Source of the DNA: Lactuca virosa
Lineage: Eukaryota > Streptophyta > Magnoliopsida > Asterales > Asteraceae
NCBI GenBank assembly: GCA_928212115.1
Contig: CAKMRJ010005745.1
Coordinates: forward strand, 74,953,916-75,017,915
Length of the DNA: 64,000 nucleotides
Direction of reading: 5' to 3'
Below, piece after piece: positions 58,651-64,000 of the stretch (positions within the stretch are counted from its first letter, which is position 1; each line of letters opens with the position of its first letter). Under the pieces are notes generated by a model. That model worked only from the letters and a program-made list of their open reading frames with translations. It made no database searches and had not been told where the DNA came from. Made by a program: the position numbers and the translations under genes.

Positions 58651-60105
58651 TCACACTCTTATTTGTCCTTTCACATAGAAGATAATTATAAAAAATAAGA
58701 ATATCGACAAATATGTTATCATAAAAGACACTAACATGCAAATCAATTTTAAGTTTAAAGCAGACATAACTTTAAAATCCAAACCTCTTTGGACTTCACA
58801 TGTAACAATGGACAATGCCAAGTATTCTACCTCAATAGATTGCCCATACATGATAGACTATTTTTTTTTTACTTTGCTAGGACAACAAGAAGTACCTAAT
58901 TAAAAATAAACAAAAACCAATAATTGACCTTTTAGAGCTACTACATGTCTCTTAATATGCATTTACTATACAAAATGTAACAGAGAACTACCTTTCAAAA
59001 TTAGAACACCTTAACGAGAAGATAGAGTTTCATATACCCTAAAACTCTTATAGCAAGTTTAAGGTGTGATATCCTTGGTGAGTCCATAAATTGACATATT
59101 GTTTGGACAACAAACTAGATTTTAAGTATCATGTTTGTCAAATAGATCAATGTTCCAACCAACTTTTGGAATCCATTAATATTGATGAGAAAATCATCAT
59201 TACATTTCCTTCGCTACTAACCATCACATCAAGGTCTAAATGAGTGACAATAGGTTTGGAGACCAATAACCCACATTTATGAAAAGTTCAGGGGGTTACT
59301 TCCTGTGTGAAAAACAAATACCATTAAGAGACTCAATAATTTTTTTTATGTAGAAAAATCCTATTATTTTGGAAAAACTTATAATATAGTCCTAAAAGAT
59401 TTTTTTTTCAACAGAAATATCTCGATTATTTAATATTTTGCTCAAATTAAAGAAAAAAACATTTTTTATATTTTAACAGGAAATAACAGATTATGTGATT
59501 TTTTCCAAAATAATATAACTTTTCTGTTAAAAAAAACTTTTAGGACTTTATTAAAAATTCCCAAAATAATGAGACTTTTCCGCATAAAACCCATAATTTC
59601 AATATTGAGAAAGAATTTTAAATACCCAAATCTTTATTTAAAAAAAATTATAACTTTTTTATAGCTTCAATCTATTTTTCATAACTACCTATTAAAACTA
59701 TATCATTTATAAAAACTAGAAAAATAGTTAAAACATCATCTTTTTGGATGGTATATAAGAATCTAGCTTTGAAAGAACCCAAATTTCACTACATACGAAG
59801 TAAGCTTCTCATTCCACTTCCTATGAGTTTTTAAGCCCTACTTAATCAAAATTACAAACTCTTTTGTCATCTTAAGAAAAAATAACCTTGGGGAAGAGTC
59901 ACTTAAACCTCTTCTTCAAGGGTTCTATATAAGGAAGAATTGGTCACATCAAATAGCCATACATACAATACACCTCACAATGATAAGCTTTGCAACATGT
60001 TAAAATGTCTCATCAAAATCAATATCATTCTTTTGATTATATCCTTTTGCAACTAAGCATGGAACCTCTCTATTTCACCATTAGATCTATACTTATTAGA
60101 ATCCA
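58651..60105 (-). pseudogene. Eroded Copia reverse transcriptase and RNase H
   Basis: Three patches lie in the right order on the minus strand. At 59,990-60,105, KYRSNGEIERFHA-like and KRMILILMRHF-like frames match the early reverse transcriptase segment. At 59,063-59,160, GTLIYLTNMILKI, stop, FVVQTICQFMDSPR matches the segment before RNase H. At 58,651-58,851, SIEVEYLALSIVTCEVQ matches the RNase H AEYxAL motif. Many stops and lost sections mark it as very old. Confidence 0.7.
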
Positions 60106-60221
60106 ATTTCATTTATATTTAAGCCTCAATTTTCATATACATTGTCAGGATGCAATTAATTTGATCAATAATTTCATTGAAATCTTAGGTTCTATACATT
60201 TATTTATTGCAATACAATAAC

Positions 60222-60505
60222 CAGGGTCGGTCCAAAGATATAGTGGACCCACGACGAAAAGAAAAAATGGGCCCCTAAAGTCGAAAATAGACAAACCGTT
60301 ATAAAATTCACTATGAATATTAAAAAGCAAAAATATGGCCACAATATTACAAAAATTTAAAGTAAAATATTTTTCGTAGCATTTTTAGATAAGTTGATTT
60401 TTTTTTCTCTCTCTATATATACAATATATTCTAGGAATTTTGGGCCCCTTAGAGACATGGGCCTTGGGCGACCGCCCGGATTGCCCACCGTCTAGGCCGG
60501 GCCTA
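60222..60505. mobile_element. hAT-type MITE, 284 bp, TSD ACAATAAC
   Basis: The ends are CAGGGTCGGTCC and, as complement of the other side, TAGGCCCGGCCT. Eight bases, ACAATAAC, are duplicated exactly on both sides (60,214-60,221 and 60,506-60,513). An 8-bp duplication and such ends fit hAT elements. The interior is AT-rich and non-coding. Confidence 0.82.
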
Positions 60506-60516
60506 ACAATAACTAG

Positions 60517-61029
60517 TGTAAAAACGAATAGAAACCAAATATTTCCAACATCAACGATTCTTATATCAATTTAGGACAAAAAATAAAAAGGTTTTCATAT
60601 ACTTACAAAATGAAACCTCACTACAAAATACGTACACTACTTTCAGAACAATACACTCAACCGAATCTATATCTATATTGAATGATAAACTGGAACAACA
60701 TACACAAATCTAGAAACCCTAGATAGATTATCGTAAGAAACCTTAATACAAATATTAAAGAGAGTATTGAGAGTGTGAAGCAATGAGAGAATGAGAGAAT
60801 GAATTATTTGCAAGCCAACTCTACCACATAAATATCCCGGGTAAACGGGTTGAAAGATTTGTGCACAAACCCGACAAACTAAGCAAATAGTGAGCCGCAA
60901 CCCACAAGTATGAAGAAGATACACAAAATACCCATGTAAACAATAACCCTTGACAAACATGTTTAAAACTATACAAAAACAACCCTCAAAGTTAAGTTTG
61001 AAATAATAAACACTTTAATTCTTTCAACA
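60517..61029 (-). repeat. Copia LTR with adjoining polypurine tract
   Basis: On the minus strand it starts TGTTGAAAG and ends TTTTTACA. It is preceded at 61,030-61,043 by AGTTTGAGTGGGGG, a typical Copia polypurine tract. It is therefore a 3' LTR of a leftward element whose interior was displaced or lost where Gypsy-3 begins. No partner LTR is visible. Confidence 0.6.
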
Positions 61030-61886
61030 CCCCCACTCAAACTAAACATTTTTAACAAAAAAAACTTGTAACGCCCTTAGATCCGAACTAGTCATTATAG
61101 AGACAATAAGTGTTGAAAATGACTTTTTGGTAGAAAATTATTTAGAATGAATAATCATAATAAAAAGTTGTAGTGTATGTTACAAGGATTCCGTACATAT
61201 AAAGAACGCTGAAATCCGAGTTATAACGAAAAAGTTATGGTCTGTCGAAGTTTTACAGCAAAACCGGCACGGCACCGGGAGACGTAAATAGTGAATTTAC
61301 GATAGATGAGTTTTTAGCCTTAGTAATCTAAACAAAAGTTGTAGTATATGTTAAACCGAGAACATACAAAAAAAAGACCGCCCAAATCTGACTTCGTATG
61401 ACGAAGTTATGAATTTTCTAAGATTTGGCATAGCAGTGCACGGCCCGAAACTCGAATTTTAGTTTGAGCGGTTTTGGCCTACGCGACCTAAATGAGAGTT
61501 GAAGATCTCTTTAGTAGGAACTCAACGATAAAAAGACAGACGAAAACGGAGTCCGTATGTAGAAGTTATGAATTTTACGCGGACATTTAACAATCTAATC
61601 TCCTCCTACTGTTAAATTTAAGAATGGTCGAGAATTAGCAGACGGAGTCTAAATGAAAGTTGTAGATTATGATCCCACCTACGTGTGGCTATAAAGAAAG
61701 TTGAAAATGGAGCTCGTATGCGAGAGTTATGATTTTTCTAAGTCTGGCGGGTGTTGTGCGAGTTTGGGTGACGTGGCGCGATCACAGGTGTTGCTTTCTC
61801 CCCAAGAAAAGCCATCAGATGATGACACATGGCACTGACTCGGTGAGTCAGTGACCCAACTCGGCGAGTCCAGCTGCCTGGCAGCC

Positions 61887-61895
61887 TATAAATAG
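61887..61895 (+). promoter_or_regulatory. TATA box of the Gypsy-3 LTR with ACTCGGCGAGT upstream
   Basis: TATAAATAG is preceded at 61,836-61,873 by GACTCGGTGAGTC and ACTCGGCGAGTCC near-palindromes. A CT microsatellite (from 61,937) and a run of 15 C (61,985-61,999) follow in the likely transcript leader. Confidence 0.65.
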
Positions 61896-62942
61896 AGGTG
61901 TCGGGTTCCCTCATTCTTCACACCATTCCAACCTCTTCTCTCTCTCTCTCTCTCTCTCTCTAAACTCTCTCTCTAGCCCCCAAACCCCCCCCCCCCCCCT
62001 AAGACTAGGTAAACCCCTAGCACCCGAAGGAAGCCCCAAGGCTCCCGAAGCCCCGAGAAAAAGAGTCTTTCGGCTCTGAAACGCTGCTCCAGCGAAGCCC
62101 GGTTTTGCGAAAAACCTGATGTAAGTGAGCTATGTCTACCCTATCTTTAGTATAGCTTATGTTTTAATATAGTAATGTTATTAAGACCTTATAATAAGTA
62201 TTTGGGCTATTATTATGAGTTATATCAGTGTCTTTATAATATCTTTTTAACCACTCGCGGTTCGGGGAATCTGGTTTGGATGGTCGCTTGGGTTGCTGGA
62301 TTTCAGAAGTGCTTTATGCCAAAATGATCCTGCCCTCCGGTGTTCCATGTCTGGCCCCTGCCTGTACATAGTGGGTGAAGAGTATTGTTTAACGCTTATA
62401 TAATAGTAATAATATCTAGACTATTAATTAGTCTCGTCGAACCTTAGACTAAACTCTAGTGGTAATGGTACTAGGTTTTGTCGAAAGAAGCTGTTTTAAG
62501 TAAACGAAGCGATGTCCGAGTACCGAGTCACCACCTTATCAGGTGAGTGCATAGTTACTTTCATCTTACACATATATATGAAGTATTTTAATATAAATTA
62601 CGTGCTATGTGTGCATATTGTCTGAATACTTGTTGTCTATGTTGAATGAAAGATTTTATACATGTTTTAAATGATTTAAACTGTATATGTATTTTATATC
62701 TACAAAATATGTTGGGTAAAACATGGGTAGATGAAATATGAATTGAATGTTGAGATAAGAGGTGATATAGACCATGAGATAAGGGTGAGAGGTGAACAAT
62801 GAGAGAAGCCTTTTACCCAAGCGTGGCCCCGTCATCTAGCAGAGTATGGATGACAACCACGGACTATTCTAGACAGCCCAGTGGAACACTAGCAGACTCG
62901 CAACCTGTAGGTGTTGTGAACGATGTGTTCACCAGGTGTACT

Positions 62943-63066
62943 CTAAACCTTGGCGATCATGCAGACTTGGTGCCTAAACCTTGGCGATCATGCAGACTTG
63001 GTGCCTAAACCCTGGCGACCATGCAGACTTGGTGCCTAAACCCTGGCGACTATGCAGACTTAGTGC
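62943..63066 (+). repeat. 31-bp tandem repeat, four copies, in Gypsy-3 LTR
   Basis: Units TAAACC(T/C)TGGCGA followed by CATGCAGACTTGGTGCC recur at exact 31-base steps from 62,944, 62,975, 63,006 and 63,037. Confidence 0.93.
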
Positions 63067-63240
63067 CCGTTGTGTAAACCGTGGCAACGATGGACTTCTA
63101 AACGTATAATTACGGTATTAGAACTGGCATGTAACTTTTCGGAGTAATAGGGAAATTTACACGTCGATCGTAAATAAAATCTTTCCTATCTTAATTCTCG
63201 TCATTACACACCGAACGTCTAAATTGGTGTATAGATCGAA

Positions 63241-63879
63241 ATGGCAAGAACCCGAAGTGGAGTCGGGAACACAAATGGAAATAGGAATCAACAGTCCCCA
63301 GTGATTGAGCAAATAGATGTTGTAGTAGAAGCTGCACATGAACCAATCACCATGGCTGGAGTACAAGCCATGATTCGGGCTATGTTAGCTGAACAAAGGG
63401 AAGAAATGAGGAGGATGTTGCATGAAAATAGGGACGAACCTACCATGCCCATTGAGCAACCTGAGCTGATTCCTGAGCAATCGGAGGAAGGGAACTATAG
63501 CCGCCCTGTGAGTCAAGTTGGGACTCAAGGAGAACGAAGGAATGTCCTGGAGAGGGGAAACGACAAGGATGGACGAATGTATAAGAACTTCTTGGGTGCC
63601 AAGCCACCAACCCTTTCCAGAAGCCCGAAGCCGGTTGAGATTATGGATTGGATCTTCGAAATGGAGATGGTGTTTGAGAGCTGTGACTGTAGCGACAAGC
63701 AAAAGACCGTCTTTGTAGTCAAACAACTAAAGACTAGAGTGCTAAGTTGGTGGAAGTTGTTGGCAGATACAATGCCACGAGGAGAAGCCATGCGAATGTC
63801 TTGGGAAGCATTCGTGGAGCAGTTGAAAATGCAGTACTGCTCAGAGATAGATCTGATAGACCTAAGCAATGAATTTTAG
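63241..63879 (+). pseudogene. Gypsy-3 gag, interrupted by a TAG
   Basis: The start is the Met of MARTRSGVGNTNGNRNQ, conserved with Gypsy-1. The frame runs 212 codons with MAGVQAMIRAMLAEQREEMR, IMDWIFEMEMVFESCDCSDK and MSWEAFVEQLKMQYCSE, the retrotransposon gag domain. It stops at TAG (63,877-63,879). The message continues in the same frame beyond it (MNVDEYVTAFTERMKLFPYL), which aligns with Gypsy-1 gag, so this is a single nonsense change in an otherwise open gag. Gag would form the particle that packages element RNA. Confidence 0.88.
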
Positions 63880-64000
63880 AACCTAAATAAAGGAAAGATG
63901 AATGTGGATGAGTATGTCACCGCATTCACCGAGAGGATGAAGCTATTCCCCTACTTGGTGCCTACTGAACTCTCCAAGATCGATAGGTTTGCTAACGGAC

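Larger units (their letters stand above)
61077..64000 (+). mobile_element. Gypsy-3: 5' part of a Gypsy element, continues past the window
   Basis: It begins TGTAACGCCC, the same start as the Gypsy-1 LTR read in its own sense. It contains the four modules with AGTTAT(G/A) (61,222-61,740), a TATA box, and a segment homologous to 14,340-14,470 of Gypsy-1, and then leads into a related gag. The usual LTR end and primer-binding site are not present between LTR and gag. It points opposite to Gypsy-1. Confidence 0.82.

Overview
The window is nuclear DNA of a flowering plant. It holds one intact gene with twelve exons, canonical GT-AG introns and plant protein families, set in dense nested LTR retrotransposons. 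The style of the LTRs (repeated palindromes such as TACGCTGGGCGTA and ACTCGGCGAGT) resembles what I associate with Asteraceae, especially lettuce (Lactuca); that placement is inference. No tRNA, rRNA or CRISPR was seen.

Layout. 1-24,041 is a nest of elements whose coding strands all point left. A Copia element (Copia-2: polyprotein from 9,707 to 12,757, primer site and 5' LTR at 22,898-23,108) was hit by a Gypsy LTR (7,841-9,706), which was itself hit by Copia-1 (1-7,840). Copia-2 was also hit by a hAT-like element (12,768 on) and by Gypsy-1, a chromodomain-type element (13,787-22,893). CACTA-type repeats follow (23,109-24,075). 24,100-31,598 holds a 29-G tract, the 3' end of a LINE, a decayed Copia gag, a MITE, a solo LTR with perfect target-site duplication (TSD), and two 3' exons of a GARP/G2-like MYB gene. 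31,599-49,403 is one Gypsy element (Gypsy-2, TSD GTAAG). Inside it sit a younger Copia element (Copia-3, 33,705-41,426, TSD TTATT) and a solo LTR (45,307-46,947, TSD TTAGA).

51,600-57,200 is the gene island: a TGA-type bZIP transcription factor, most like TGA9, read from all twelve exons as a 517-residue protein with the bZIP in residues 215-260 and a DOG1 domain from about 290. Its introns carry private tandem repeats and its leader carries short upstream ORFs. 57,230-61,076 holds a decayed Copia pol, a 284-bp hAT MITE with an 8-bp TSD and a Copia LTR. 61,077-64,000 is the 5' part of Gypsy-3, a relative of Gypsy-1 in the opposite orientation; its gag runs to the end of the window and its primer site is missing.

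No retroelement in view has an intact polyprotein; all are broken by frameshifts or stops. The most unusual signals are in the LTRs. Several families carry a different short GC-rich near-palindrome, repeated a few times, next to the TATA box, and some carry it again several hundred bases away. Gypsy-1, -3 and -4 LTRs share four ~160-bp modules, and a further group carries family-specific ~30-bp tandem repeats near the LTR 3' end.
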